DNA of 51,263 nucleotides from a bacterium HR35 (GCA_002898235.1 BEIL01000002.1:1-51263), one strand, 5' to 3'. Positions 27,373 to 37,059 are shown, numbered from the stretch's first letter. Program-made: numbers and translations. The notes: a model not told the origin generated them from the letters alone.

Positions 27373-29169
27373 ATGTGTGGCATTATTGGTTATTTGGGCA
27401 ATAAAAAAGCTTTAGAAATTTTACTTGATGGCTTAGAAAAATTAGAATATCGAGGTTATGATTCTTGTGGTTTAGTTATTTTTAATTCTTCACAAAATTA
27501 TTATCTTCAAAAAACAGTTGGTTCAACAAAAGCATTAAGAGAAAAAATAAAAAGCTTATTTGAAGGAAATTGGGGAATTGCTCATACTCGTTGGGCTACC
27601 CACGGAGGAGTAACAGATTTTAATGCTCATCCTCATTATGATTGTCGACAAGAAATTTTTGTTGTTCATAACGGAATAATTGAAAATTTTAAAGAAATTA
27701 AACAAAGGCTTTTAGAAAAAGGACATAAATTTTCTTCAGAAACTGATACTGAAGTTTTCGCCCATTTAGTTGAAGATTATTTGAAATTAGAAAAATCTTT
27801 GGAGGAAGCAGTTAAAAAGGCGATTAAAGAAATTGAAGGTACGTTTGCTTTCTTGGTTGTCAGCAAAAATGAGCCGGAGAAAATTATCGGCATAAAAAAA
27901 TCAAGTCCTTTAATTTTAGGAGTGGGCAAAAACGAATTTCTTTTAGCCTCAGATCCAACACCCATTTCTTTTTTGACAAAAAATGTAGTTTATTTAGATG
28001 ATTATGATATGGTGATTTTAAAAAAAGATGGTTTTCAAATCTTTTCTCTTAAAGAAAATAAATATAAAAAGCCGAAAATAAATTCTATTGATTGGGAAAT
28101 AAAAACTGAACAAAATAATATTTTTGAGCATTATATGTTGAAAGAAATTTTTGAAGAAGCAAAAGCATTTGGTGAGACTATCAAAGACAAAATTCAAGAA
28201 AAAAAAGTTATTTTTGAAGAACTAAATGGTTTAAAAATAGAAAGAATTAATAAAATAATATTGACTGGTTGCGGAACAGCTTATTATGCTTGTCTTTACG
28301 GCAAATATCTTTTCGAAGATTATTTGGAAAAAGAAACTCGAGCAGAAATTGCTTCCGAATTAAGATACGAAAATTATTCTTATGATAAAAAAACTCTTTT
28401 TATCTGCATTAGCCAATCAGGAGAAACTATTGACACCCTAGAAGCTCTAAAAATAGCTAAAGAAAAAGGAGCAATTACGGTTGGCATAATTAATGTTCCT
28501 GGTTCTTCGATGACTAGAATTGTTGATTATTTAATCTTAACTAAAGCTGGTCCAGAGCTTGCTGTTGCTTCAACTAAAGCTTTTATTTCCCAATTATCCA
28601 TTCTTTATCTTTTAGCTTTTTATTTTGCCAAAAATAAAAACCCCGATTATCTTTACGAATTTTTAAGTTTAAAGAACAAAATTGAAGAAATGCTAGCTAA
28701 AAAAGAAGAAATTGAAAGTTTGGCTAAAAATTTAATTGATTTTAAAAATTTCTATTATTTAGGAAGAAAGTATGAATATCCAATTGCTCTTGAAGGAGCT
28801 CTAAAGCTTAAAGAAATTGCTTATGTTCATGCTGAAGGTTATCCGGCCGGAGAAATGAAGCATGGTCCTATCGCTTTAATTGATAAAGATTTTCCTACAA
28901 TAGTTTTAGCTCCTCAAGATTCTCTTTTCGAAAAATCTATTTCTAATTTAGAAGAAATCAAAGCAAGGAAAGGAAAAGTAGTTTTAATTTCTGATTCAGA
29001 AAAAGATTTTGAAGTTTATTCTCAAATTAAAATTCCTCAAACCAAAGAAGAATTTTATCCCTTTTTAATCACCCCCTTAATTCATCTTTTTGCTTATTTT
29101 TTTGCCAAGCATTTAAAAAGAGAAATAGATAGACCTCGAAATTTAGCTAAGTCAGTTACAGTTGAATAA
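27373..29169 (+). CDS. glmS: Glutamine--fructose-6-phosphate aminotransferase (isomerizing)
   Basis: 'MCGIIGYLG', 'LEYRGYDSCGL', 'HTRWATHGGV', C-terminal 'IDRPRNLAKSVTVE'. Confidence 0.97.
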   Translation: MCGIIGYLGNKKALEILLDGLEKLEYRGYDSCGLVIFNSSQNYYLQKTVGSTKALREKIKSLFEGNWGIAHTRWATHGGVTDFNAHPHYDCRQEIFVVHNGIIENFKEIKQRLLEKGHKFSSETDTEVFAHLVEDYLKLEKSLEEAVKKAIKEIEGTFAFLVVSKNEPEKIIGIKKSSPLILGVGKNEFLLASDPTPISFLTKNVVYLDDYDMVILKKDGFQIFSLKENKYKKPKINSIDWEIKTEQNNIFEHYMLKEIFEEAKAFGETIKDKIQEKKVIFEELNGLKIERINKIILTGCGTAYYACLYGKYLFEDYLEKETRAEIASELRYENYSYDKKTLFICISQSGETIDTLEALKIAKEKGAITVGIINVPGSSMTRIVDYLILTKAGPELAVASTKAFISQLSILYLLAFYFAKNKNPDYLYEFLSLKNKIEEMLAKKEEIESLAKNLIDFKNFYYLGRKYEYPIALEGALKLKEIAYVHAEGYPAGEMKHGPIALIDKDFPTIVLAPQDSLFEKSISNLEEIKARKGKVVLISDSEKDFEVYSQIKIPQTKEEFYPFLITPLIHLFAYFFAKHLKREIDRPRNLAKSVTVE

Positions 29170-30157
29170 AATGAATAAAATAAAAAAAATAAATTTAGTT
29201 TGTCTTGGTGGAGGAACTGGATTATCTCAAGTTTTAACAGCTTTTAAAAATAGTCTTGGTAAGGAAATAAAAAGAATCTCAGCTATTGTTACAGTTGCTG
29301 ATTCTGGAGGAAGCACAGGAATTTTAAGAAAAATTTACGATATTCCCGCTATTGGGGATATTCGCAATTGCCTTTTAGCTCTTTCTGATATTGAGGAGTA
29401 TATTAAAAAAGCTTTTAGTTATCGCTTTAAAGGAAATGGTTTAAAAAATCACCCCTTAGGCAATCTTTTTTTAGTTGCTCTTTTAGAGACTCAAGGTAAT
29501 TTAGAAAAAGCAATTAAAATAGCCTCCAAAGTTTTAAAAATAAAAGGAGAAGTTATTCCTTCAACCCTAGAAAATATAAACTTAGTAGCTAAATTTACTA
29601 ATGGAAAAATAATCGTTGGTGAAGATAAAATTCCTAAATATGCTTTGAGGACTAATCAACAAATTAAAGATTTATGGTTGAAGCCAAAAAATCCAAGAGC
29701 AACTAAGTTAGCTTTAAAAAGAATAAAAGAAGCAGATGTTATTTTAATTGGTCCGGGTAGTTTATATACCAGTATTTTGCCCAACTTTTTAGTTTCTGGT
29801 ATAAGCGAAGAAATAAACAAAAGCAAAGCCTTAAAAATATTTATCCTAAATCTTCTTACTCAACCAGGAGAAACAGATAATTTTAAGGCTAGTGACCATT
29901 TAAAAGAATTTTTAAGGATTTCTCAAGTTAAAAAGATTGATATTCTTTTGGCTAATAAGACAAAACCACCTAAAGAATTTTTAAAGAAGATAAAAGAAGA
30001 AAATAAAAAAATTGTTTTAATTGACAAAAAAGAAATTAAAAAATTGGGCGTTGAGTTAGTTGAAAAAGATTTGGCTAATTTAAAAGATATTTATTTCAAG
30101 CATTCTCCTTCAAAAATAAAAAAAGCAATTTCCAAAATTATCAAAAATAGGTTATAA
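29162..30157 (+). CDS. YvcK/CofD-like (gluconeogenesis factor family) protein
   Basis: 'VCLGGGTGLSQVLTAFKN', 'VTVADSGGSTGILRKIYDIPAIGDIRNCLLALSD', 'HPLGNLFLVAL', 'ILIGPGSLYTSILPNFLV'. Confidence 0.92.
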   Translation: MNKMNKIKKINLVCLGGGTGLSQVLTAFKNSLGKEIKRISAIVTVADSGGSTGILRKIYDIPAIGDIRNCLLALSDIEEYIKKAFSYRFKGNGLKNHPLGNLFLVALLETQGNLEKAIKIASKVLKIKGEVIPSTLENINLVAKFTNGKIIVGEDKIPKYALRTNQQIKDLWLKPKNPRATKLALKRIKEADVILIGPGSLYTSILPNFLVSGISEEINKSKALKIFILNLLTQPGETDNFKASDHLKEFLRISQVKKIDILLANKTKPPKEFLKKIKEENKKIVLIDKKEIKKLGVELVEKDLANLKDIYFKHSPSKIKKAISKIIKNRL

Positions 30158-30167
30158 TTTTTATATA

Positions 30168-30329
30168 ATGGCTAATAAAAATAGAACCTTAATCAAACTT
30201 AAGTGTTCAGCTTGTGAGGCGATTAATTATTATTACTGGAAGAAAAAAGGAGCTGAATATAAATTGAACTTGAAAAAATATTGTAGCAATTGTCGAAAAC
30301 ACACTCAACATAAAGAATTTAGAAAATAA
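30168..30329 (+). CDS. rpmG: 50S ribosomal protein L33
   Basis: Hand translation: MANKNRTLIKLKCSACEAINYYYWKKKGAEYKLNLKKYCSNCRKHTQHKEFRK*; two CxxC pairs; too short for the ORF track. Confidence 0.9.
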   Translation: MANKNRTLIKLKCSACEAINYYYWKKKGAEYKLNLKKYCSNCRKHTQHKEFRK

Positions 30330-30330
30330 A

Positions 30331-30404
30331 GGGGGAGTAGCTCCAATTGGTAGAGCAGCGGTCTCCAAAACCGCAGGTTGGAGGTTCGAATCCTCCCTCC
30401 CCCG
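30331..30404 (+). tRNA. tRNA-Trp(CCA)
   Basis: GGGGGAG/CTCCCCC acceptor, anticodon loop CTCCAAA, T-arm GGAGG TTCGAAT CCTCC. Confidence 0.94.
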
Positions 30405-30425
30405 CAAAGTAAGTTAAACTAATTA

Positions 30426-31139
30426 ATGGCTAAATATTTTGATGAAGAGAAGTGGATAAAAATTCTTAAACAACCCGATTGGTATTTAGAAATTATTGAT
30501 GAAATTAGATCTCTTCGAGAATTAGCTAATAAAAACAAAAATCCAGAAATTATAGAAGAAATATATCAATTTTTCGAAAAACAATTAGAAGACAATAAAA
30601 TTGCTTTAGCTAAAGAAGGACCTAATTGGGATAAGGAAAGGAAGCCAATAGATACTATTGTTATTCATCATACAAGTTTGCCTCCAGGAATTACTTGGCA
30701 AAGATTAAGCGCAATTCAGCTGATTAATATCTATGCTACTTATTATGCAAATCCTTATTATGAAGAAGAAAAGCATTTAAAGGGAAAGCCGATTTATTCT
30801 GGTCATTTTAGAAATGGCAAGCAGGTTTTTTATACTTACCACTGGCTTATAAGAATGGATGGATCTTGGGAAAGACTTTTAAATGATGATGAAATTGGTT
30901 GGCAAGCAGGCAATTGGGAAATAAATTGTCGAAGTATAGCTATTTGTTTAGATAATGATTTTGAAAACTCTTCTCCCCCAGATTTTTTACTTGAATCAAT
31001 AGCTAAATTGATAAAAGAAAAATACCCTCAAGTTAAACCAGAAAGAATATTTGGTCATTTAGAAATTAAACCCAAAATTACTTGTCCTGGAAATAAATTT
31101 TTAACTGATTGGAAACCAAAACTAATAGAATTGTTATAA
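30426..31139 (+). CDS. N-acetylmuramoyl-L-alanine amidase (Amidase_2/PGRP-like)
   Basis: 'IDTIVIHHTSLPPG', 'YHWLIRMDGSWERLLNDDEIGWQAGNWEINCRSIAICL', 'IFGHLEIKPKITCPGNKF'. Confidence 0.88.
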   Translation: MAKYFDEEKWIKILKQPDWYLEIIDEIRSLRELANKNKNPEIIEEIYQFFEKQLEDNKIALAKEGPNWDKERKPIDTIVIHHTSLPPGITWQRLSAIQLINIYATYYANPYYEEEKHLKGKPIYSGHFRNGKQVFYTYHWLIRMDGSWERLLNDDEIGWQAGNWEINCRSIAICLDNDFENSSPPDFLLESIAKLIKEKYPQVKPERIFGHLEIKPKITCPGNKFLTDWKPKLIELL

Positions 31140-31147
31140 AATTTAGA

Positions 31148-31705
31148 TTAAAGTCCCAGCTCTTCGCTGATTTCTTGCATTGCTTTTAAAGTTATTTCAG
31201 CTAATTCTTCTAATTTTAATCCTAACATTTCTTCAGCTTTTAAAATTATTTCTCTATTAACTCCTTTAGCAAAAGATGGCTCTTTAAATTTATTTAAAAT
31301 TCTTTCTACTGTCACTTCGCTTAATTTTTTATTTGGCATTACCAAAGCAACGGCAACAATAAAACCAGTCATTTCCTCACAAGTATATAAAGCTTTTTCT
31401 AATTTTGTTTCCGGGATAAATCCTTGCAGATGATTATGTTTTTTTATAGCTTCAATTACCTCTTTAGGAAAACCTTCTTTTTCTAAAATTTCAACAGCAA
31501 TTAATGGATGTTTTTCGGGAGTTTCTTTTGTTATTTCCCAATCTAAATCATGTAAAAGCCCTGCTAAAGCCCAAATTTCTTCATCTTCGCCATATTTTCT
31601 TGCTAAATGTCTCATCAAATTTTCAGTTGCTAAAAGATGTTTTTTTAAATTAGGATTTTTAATATATTGATCAATTAACTTTAAAGCTTTTTCTCTTAAC
31701 TCCAT
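31148..31705 (-). CDS. HD-domain phosphohydrolase
   Basis: 'LLATENLMRHLARKYGEDEEIWALAGLLHDLDWEITKETPEKHPLIAVEIL'. Confidence 0.85.
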   Translation of the reverse strand: MELREKALKLIDQYIKNPNLKKHLLATENLMRHLARKYGEDEEIWALAGLLHDLDWEITKETPEKHPLIAVEILEKEGFPKEVIEAIKKHNHLQGFIPETKLEKALYTCEEMTGFIVAVALVMPNKKLSEVTVERILNKFKEPSFAKGVNREIILKAEEMLGLKLEELAEITLKAMQEISEELGL

Positions 31706-31749
31706 TTTTTTAAAAATTTTAATTTAATAAACAATATTATAACTTATCT

Positions 31750-32889
31750 TTATTTTTTAATTATATCTTCGCAGATTTCTTTTAGTCTTTTACTTGAATT
31801 TTCTTCATGAAATTTAAAGAATTTTGGATAAGCTTTTAAAATATTTTTTTGTAAATCAATAAATAGACCTTTATTTTTATATTGAAGCAAAATTTTTGCC
31901 CAATAATTAGGCTCGTCGCTTTTAATAAAAATTCCGCAGTTTGATGGTATGGCCTCTCTTGAACTTGAATAATCATAAACAAAAGGAGGTAAACCTCTTA
32001 AAAGTGATTCAAGATAAGTAAAACTAAAAACTTCAAAATTAGAAGCTGAAATAAAATAATCAAATTCTGTTAAGATATTAGGCAAATTTTTATTTTCAAT
32101 CCAGCCTAAAAACTCTACTTGATTTTCTAATTTTAAGCTTCTAACCAATTCTTCTAAGTTATCCCTTTCTTGTCCTTCACCAATAATGAAAAGTTTATAT
32201 TTTTTATTAATAAACCTTAAAGCTTTTATAATAATATCAACCCTTTTTTCTCTACTCAATCTTCCAAAATAAACTAAACTATTAGGTTCTTTTTCTTTGA
32301 TTTTAAAACCCGTAAAAAAATCACTACTTACTGGAATAGGTAGATAATAAGATTTTTTCCTAATCTTTTTTCCATATAATTTTTTAAAACTTTTAGCAAC
32401 AAAAATTACTGCTTGACTGTTTTTAATAATAAAATTTCTAAAAATTAAAGAGGGGAGAATTCCTATTTTTAAAAAATAACCCTCAAAATCAAATTTATCT
32501 AATCTAAAATTTTTTGAAAAATAATCATAATTAGTATGAAAAACAAAAGCAAGCTTTTTGTTTAAAAGTTTTGTTTCTTGAGAAAGGGAAAGCAGAAAAG
32601 AAATTAATCCTGGTTCATTTAAAATTATCAAATCAACTTCCTTAATTTTATTAATAGCCTCCTTGGTTAAAAAAGTTCCAATTTCTAAACCTTTAAAAAC
32701 GAAAGAAAGGTTTAAAGCTGGAATTTCTATTATTCTTTCCGGATAGATATTTAATTTTTCTTTAGTTTTGTTTTTAAGTAAATAGGTTTCAATCCCAAGA
32801 TTATTTAAATTTTTAAACCATCTTAAACTGCAAAGCTGAGAGCCACCTCCGAATTTTGAAAAAATATCAAAAACTATAAGAAGCTTCAT
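31750..32889 (-). CDS. GT4-type glycosyltransferase
   Basis: 'SLVYFGRLSREKRVDIIIKALRFINKKYKLFIIGEGQERDNLEELVRSLKLENQVEFLGWIENK'. Confidence 0.88.
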   Translation of the reverse strand: MKLLIVFDIFSKFGGGSQLCSLRWFKNLNNLGIETYLLKNKTKEKLNIYPERIIEIPALNLSFVFKGLEIGTFLTKEAINKIKEVDLIILNEPGLISFLLSLSQETKLLNKKLAFVFHTNYDYFSKNFRLDKFDFEGYFLKIGILPSLIFRNFIIKNSQAVIFVAKSFKKLYGKKIRKKSYYLPIPVSSDFFTGFKIKEKEPNSLVYFGRLSREKRVDIIIKALRFINKKYKLFIIGEGQERDNLEELVRSLKLENQVEFLGWIENKNLPNILTEFDYFISASNFEVFSFTYLESLLRGLPPFVYDYSSSREAIPSNCGIFIKSDEPNYWAKILLQYKNKGLFIDLQKNILKAYPKFFKFHEENSSKRLKEICEDIIKK

Positions 32890-32948
32890 TTATCAAATCT
32901 AATTTTAATTTACTAAAATGAAATTTTTTCGTTTAAAATAAATTAAAA

Positions 32949-33031
32949 GCCCGGGTGGCGGAATTGGTAGACGCGCTGTCTTGAGGGGGCAGTGGCGATG
33001 AGCCGTGCGGGTTCGAATCCCGCCCCGGGCA
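32949..33031 (+). tRNA. tRNA-Leu(GAG)
   Basis: GCCCGGG/CCCGGGC acceptor, long variable arm TGGCGATGAGCCGTG, anticodon loop TTGAGGG. Confidence 0.93.
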
Positions 33032-33067
33032 CAAACCCCTTTTGATTTAAAACGATTAAATAAATTA

Positions 33068-33634
33068 ATGAAACTTTTGCCACTTAATAAACCTTTAAGA
33101 ATTTTACTCTTTACTAATGCTTTAATTAGAATTTCGGCTGCAATGTTGGCCCCAGTGTATGCTTTATTTGTTAAAAGAATCGGCGGTGATTTAATAGAAG
33201 CAAGCATTGGGGGCGGAATTTATGCTCTAATTGCTGGATTAACAACTATAATTTCTGGAAGGTTTAGCGATAAAGTAAAAGAAAATGAACTAATTCTAGT
33301 TTTAGGTTATTCAATAATGGGCGCAGGATTTTTGTTATATTTTTGGGTTAATTCTGTTATTTTTTTATTTATTGTCCAGGCTATTATTGCTTTTGGCGAA
33401 GCTCTTTATTTACCTGTTTTTGACGCTCTTTATACTAAACACCTCAACAAAAATATGGCAGGAAGTCAATGGGGTTTAAGAGAATCAATGAATTATTTTG
33501 TAATAGCCTTGGGAGCAATTTTTGGAGGAATAATAGCAACTCTTTTTGGTTTTCAAACAATGTTTGTTTTAATGTCAATTCTTTGTTTTGCTAGCGCTCT
33601 TTATATTTATCGTTTAAAAAGAACTGTTCTTTAA
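33068..33634 (+). CDS. Half-size MFS-like transporter (about 6 TM)
   Basis: 'FTNALIRISAAMLAPVYALFVKRIGGDLIEASIGGGIYALIAGLTTIISGRFSDKV' MFS-like; ORF track start 33005 lies inside tRNA-Leu, ATG at 33068 preferred. Confidence 0.7.
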   Translation: MKLLPLNKPLRILLFTNALIRISAAMLAPVYALFVKRIGGDLIEASIGGGIYALIAGLTTIISGRFSDKVKENELILVLGYSIMGAGFLLYFWVNSVIFLFIVQAIIAFGEALYLPVFDALYTKHLNKNMAGSQWGLRESMNYFVIALGAIFGGIIATLFGFQTMFVLMSILCFASALYIYRLKRTVL

Positions 33635-33664
33635 AAATATTTCGGCTTGATTTTTAAAAAATAA

Positions 33665-33988
33665 TTGTTAAAATTAAATAGGGAAAAATTTAAGATGAAA
33701 ATAGTTTATTATTTGAAAAATTTAAAAAATCTACCTCAAGGAGTTGTTGATTTTATAAAAAGAAAATCTAAAAAACTTGAAAAAATAGAGGAGAAAGAAG
33801 GAGAAGGAATTTTAGAAATAGAGCTTAGAAAAGATAAAGAGACCAAAGAAAAATCTGGAATTTATAAAGTCAAAGTTATTTTTGATACTCCTAAAAGAAC
33901 AGCAAATATTATTTGGGGTTTCGGGAAAAATTTTTATCAAGCAATTAATGACGCTTTTAAAAAACTTTATCGTTCTTTAAGAAGATAA
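33665..33988 (+). CDS. HPF/RaiA-like ribosome-associated protein (likely start 33695)
   Basis: 'MKIVYYLKNLKNLPQGVVDFIKRKSKKLEKI...KVKVIFDTPKRTANIIWGFGKNFYQAINDAFKKLYRSL'. Confidence 0.65.
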   Translation: MLKLNREKFKMKIVYYLKNLKNLPQGVVDFIKRKSKKLEKIEEKEGEGILEIELRKDKETKEKSGIYKVKVIFDTPKRTANIIWGFGKNFYQAINDAFKKLYRSLRR

Positions 33989-35707
33989 TTCTTTAAGTTT
34001 CTTCCAAAAATCAATCACAAATTTTTGATAATCCAATTTATCTAAAGCAATGTCATCTAATTTTTCTTCCATCAAGGCAGTAAATTTCAAGTCTACAAGT
34101 TCAGGATATCTTCCTTTTAAAAATTTATAAACAGCCTCACCTTTTTCAGTTGGTTTTAAAAAATTTTTTTCTTTAATAATATACTCTCTTTTCTTTAAAA
34201 TCTCAATAATTGGTACATAAGTTGAGGGTCTACCAATTCCTAATTCTTTCATTTTTTTAATTAAACTTGCTTCATTAAATCTTGATGGAGGTTTTGTTTC
34301 TACTTCTTTAAATTGAAATTCTAAAATATTAAAATTTTCTTTTTCTTTAACCTCTGGTCTTTTGGAGAATTTCTCTTTAACAGGAAAAATTTTAGCAAAG
34401 CCATCAAAAATTAGTTCTTTATTTATAGCTAAAAACAAAATAACGGACTTGTTCGGACTTGACACGGACTGTTCGGACATATTATTTTGTCCATTCTGTC
34501 CCTGCATAGTCTGTGTATAGTTTGTGTTCTGTCTAAATCCAGTCCGTGTGTCGTCCGTGTGTCGTCCGTGTTCAGTCTGCGATTTGAATAAATATTTACT
34601 TTCTAAATACTCTAATGGTTTAAAATGACTAGCAATTGTTACCATTAAAATTAATTGCCAAAGCTTTAAAAAATCTTTAGTTAAATTTGGTTTTTCTAAA
34701 GAAGTAGGTCTAATTGCCTCATGAGCTTCAAAGCTAATTTTTTCTTTTTTGCTTCTTGGCAAAGAAAAATAATTTTTACCATAATTTTTTTCAATAAATT
34801 CCTTTATCTTTAAAGAAAAATTTTTATTAATTGAATGACTATCAGTTCGATGATAAGTTATATAACCAGCCTCAAATAATTTTTGAGCAATAAACATTGT
34901 CTTTTTTGGAGGAAATTTTAAAAATTGATAAGCCATTCTTTGCAAATTTTCAGTATCTAAAGGAAGTGGTGGATAAATTTTCTTTTTTTCTTCAAGAATT
35001 TTTTCTAAAGTTAAATTTTTAATTTTTAAAATCTCTTTTTTTAGTGATTCAAGTTCTTCTTTCTTTAAATTTAAAATTTTTAAATTTTTATCAACCAAAA
35101 CTAATTTCAGAGGAAAATTTTCTAAAAGAGCATAAACATTAAAATATTTTTCTTTTTTAAAATTTCTAATCTCTTCTTCTCTTTCAATAATTAATCTTAA
35201 AGCTGCTGATTGAACTCTGCCAGCAGATGAACCAATTTTTTCTTTCCATAAAATTGGTGATAAAGTATAACCAAAAATTCTATCTAAATATCTTCTTCCT
35301 TTTTGAGCCCTCACTAAACTTTCTTTAATTTGAGTTAAATTTTTTAAAGCTTGGTAAAAAGCAGTAGGAATAATTTCATGAACAAATATCCTTTTAATTT
35401 TTGAATGCTCTTTTTCAGGTAAAATCATTTTAATTTCATAAGCAATCATTTCTCCCTCGCGATCAGGATCAGTTGCTAAAATTATTTCTTCTGCTTTGGA
35501 GCTTAAATTTTTAATTCTCTCGATTATTTTCTTTTTACCTTTGATTGGTACATATTTTGCTTCAATTTGATTATTTTTTAAATAAATTCCAAAAGAATTT
35601 GGGGGTAAATCTAATAAATGTCCATAAGTTGCTAAAACATAATAACCTTTTAAAAATTTCCTGATAGTTTTTGCTTTTGTTGGTGATTCAACAATTAAAA
35701 GCTTCAT
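33977..35707 (-). CDS. topA: DNA topoisomerase I (no C-terminal zinc fingers; contains low-complexity insertion)
   Basis: 'LLIVESPTKAKTIRKFL', 'TDPDREGEMIAYEI', 'SAGRVQSAALRLI', 'GYITYHRTDS', 'RFNEASLIKKMKELGIGRPSTYVPII'. Confidence 0.95.
   Translation of the reverse strand: MKLLIVESPTKAKTIRKFLKGYYVLATYGHLLDLPPNSFGIYLKNNQIEAKYVPIKGKKKIIERIKNLSSKAEEIILATDPDREGEMIAYEIKMILPEKEHSKIKRIFVHEIIPTAFYQALKNLTQIKESLVRAQKGRRYLDRIFGYTLSPILWKEKIGSSAGRVQSAALRLIIEREEEIRNFKKEKYFNVYALLENFPLKLVLVDKNLKILNLKKEELESLKKEILKIKNLTLEKILEEKKKIYPPLPLDTENLQRMAYQFLKFPPKKTMFIAQKLFEAGYITYHRTDSHSINKNFSLKIKEFIEKNYGKNYFSLPRSKKEKISFEAHEAIRPTSLEKPNLTKDFLKLWQLILMVTIASHFKPLEYLESKYLFKSQTEHGRHTDDTRTGFRQNTNYTQTMQGQNGQNNMSEQSVSSPNKSVILFLAINKELIFDGFAKIFPVKEKFSKRPEVKEKENFNILEFQFKEVETKPPSRFNEASLIKKMKELGIGRPSTYVPIIEILKKREYIIKEKNFLKPTEKGEAVYKFLKGRYPELVDLKFTALMEEKLDDIALDKLDYQKFVIDFWKKLKELSS
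34443..34581. repeat. 11-bp-periodic inverted repeat array (GTCYGTGTNNN / ACACGGACNN) inserted in frame in topA
   Basis: Units at 34498, 34509, 34520, 34531, 34542, 34553, 34564 (gtccctgcata, gtctgtgtata, gtttgtgttct, gtctaaatcca, gtccgtgtgtc, gtccgtgtgtc, gtccgtgttca); reverse-oriented CGGAC at 34444, 34454, 34465, 34474. Confidence 0.92.
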
Positions 35708-36719
35708 TTAAATAAATTTTTCCTTCTTTATTAATAATAATCTCTTTAATTTCCAAAGAGGTTAAAATTTCAAGCAATTTTCCGATTTCTAATCCAGTTA
35801 ATTCTTTAAGTTCATCTATTGTTTTAGAAGAATCGTTGAGATTTTTAATAATTAATTTTTCTTCTGAACTAAGATGGATATCTATCTTTTTTTGTTTTTT
35901 ACCAAAAAGATTTAAAATCTCTTCAGGAGAAATTAAAAGATAGGCACCCTCTTGAATTAATTTTAAGTTGCCTCGATAATTTTTATCATAAATACTTCCA
36001 GGTAAAGCATAGATATCCTTTCCGTATTCTAAAGCAAATTTAGCTGTAATTAAAGAGCCAGAATTTTCTGGTGCCTCAATAATAATTATAATTTTTCCCA
36101 AAGCAGCAATAATTCTATTTCTTAAAGGAAAATGATGTGGTTTTTGAGGAGAACCTAACGGATATTCGCTAATTATTCCTCCACCTGATTCAATTATTTT
36201 TTCAACATACTTTTTTCTTGGGTCTTTTAGAATAACATCTAAACCACAACCAATAATAGCAAAATTTTCTTTTTTTACCTCCAGTGCCCCTAAGTGACTA
36301 GCCAAATCAATTCCATAAGCTAAACCACTAATTATTGTTAGACCGTTTTCAGCAAAAATTTTTGAAAATTCTTTAGCTGTTTTTTCTCCAATTTTTGAAG
36401 GCTTTCTAGTGCCAACAACAGCTATTTTATTTTTAAATTTATTTAAATTTTTTTCTCCTAAAACAAAAATTCCTAAAACATAAGTTTTATTTTCTTTTAA
36501 TTCTCTCGGAAACTCTTTATCTGAAATTAAAATTAAATCACCACCAATTTTTTGAAGTTTATCATATTCTTTTTCCCAGTCGAGTTTCTTTTTAAATTCT
36601 TTTTCTAATACTTGAAAAATCTTTTTAAAGGATTTATATTTTTTATATAACTTTAAAACTTTCAAGTTAGGCGGTTCAAAATTAAATACTAAACCAAGAT
36701 AATAAACTTTTTCTTCCAT
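35688..36719 (-). CDS. dprA: DNA processing protein DprA
   Basis: 'KIAVVGTRKPSKIGEKTAKEFSKIFAENGLTIISGLAYGIDLASHLGAL', 'GSLITAKFALEYGKDIYALPGSI'. Confidence 0.94.
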   Translation of the reverse strand: MEEKVYYLGLVFNFEPPNLKVLKLYKKYKSFKKIFQVLEKEFKKKLDWEKEYDKLQKIGGDLILISDKEFPRELKENKTYVLGIFVLGEKNLNKFKNKIAVVGTRKPSKIGEKTAKEFSKIFAENGLTIISGLAYGIDLASHLGALEVKKENFAIIGCGLDVILKDPRKKYVEKIIESGGGIISEYPLGSPQKPHHFPLRNRIIAALGKIIIIIEAPENSGSLITAKFALEYGKDIYALPGSIYDKNYRGNLKLIQEGAYLLISPEEILNLFGKKQKKIDIHLSSEEKLIIKNLNDSSKTIDELKELTGLEIGKLLEILTSLEIKEIIINKEGKIYLNEAFNC

Positions 36720-37059
36720 GATTCAAGAATTGTGGTTTCTTGATTTTTTGGCTCTAATTTTTGTTAGATTTGTTTTAGCTTATTATTATTTTAACTATTG
36801 GAAAAATAAAAACGAAAATCTTCAACAAAAAATTTTAGCTGTTATTTTTATTTCAGCTTCTTTACTTTTAGTTGTTGGCTATTATACTTCCTTTCTTTCT
36901 TTTTTCTTTCTTTTTTATGAATTATTTGATTTATTTAAAACTATATTAGCAAAAAAGGATTTTACTATTAATTTACTTAAAATTTCTTTAATTTTGGTTT
37001 TACTTTTTATTGGTCCAGGAAAACTTTCCCTTGATAGATTATTTAATGTTAGATTTTAA
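36718..37059 (+). CDS. DoxX-like small membrane protein
   Basis: Four hydrophobic segments and terminal 'FIGPGKLSLDRLF' motif. Confidence 0.55.
   Translation: MIQELWFLDFLALIFVRFVLAYYYFNYWKNKNENLQQKILAVIFISASLLLVVGYYTSFLSFFFLFYELFDLFKTILAKKDFTINLLKISLILVLLFIGPGKLSLDRLFNVRF

Noticed and set aside
30207-30407. Minus-strand ORF over rpmG and tRNA-Trp
   Set aside because: Antisense to L33 and a tRNA; the 'REDSNLQPAVLETAALPIG' peptide is the common spurious translation across tRNA genes.
32905-33207. Minus-strand ORF over tRNA-Leu
   Set aside because: Typical spurious 'GGIRTRTAHRHCPLKTARLPIPPPG' translation of a tRNA antisense.
34443-34581. topA array as CRISPR
   Set aside because: 11-bp period with no unique spacers and located within an open topA frame.
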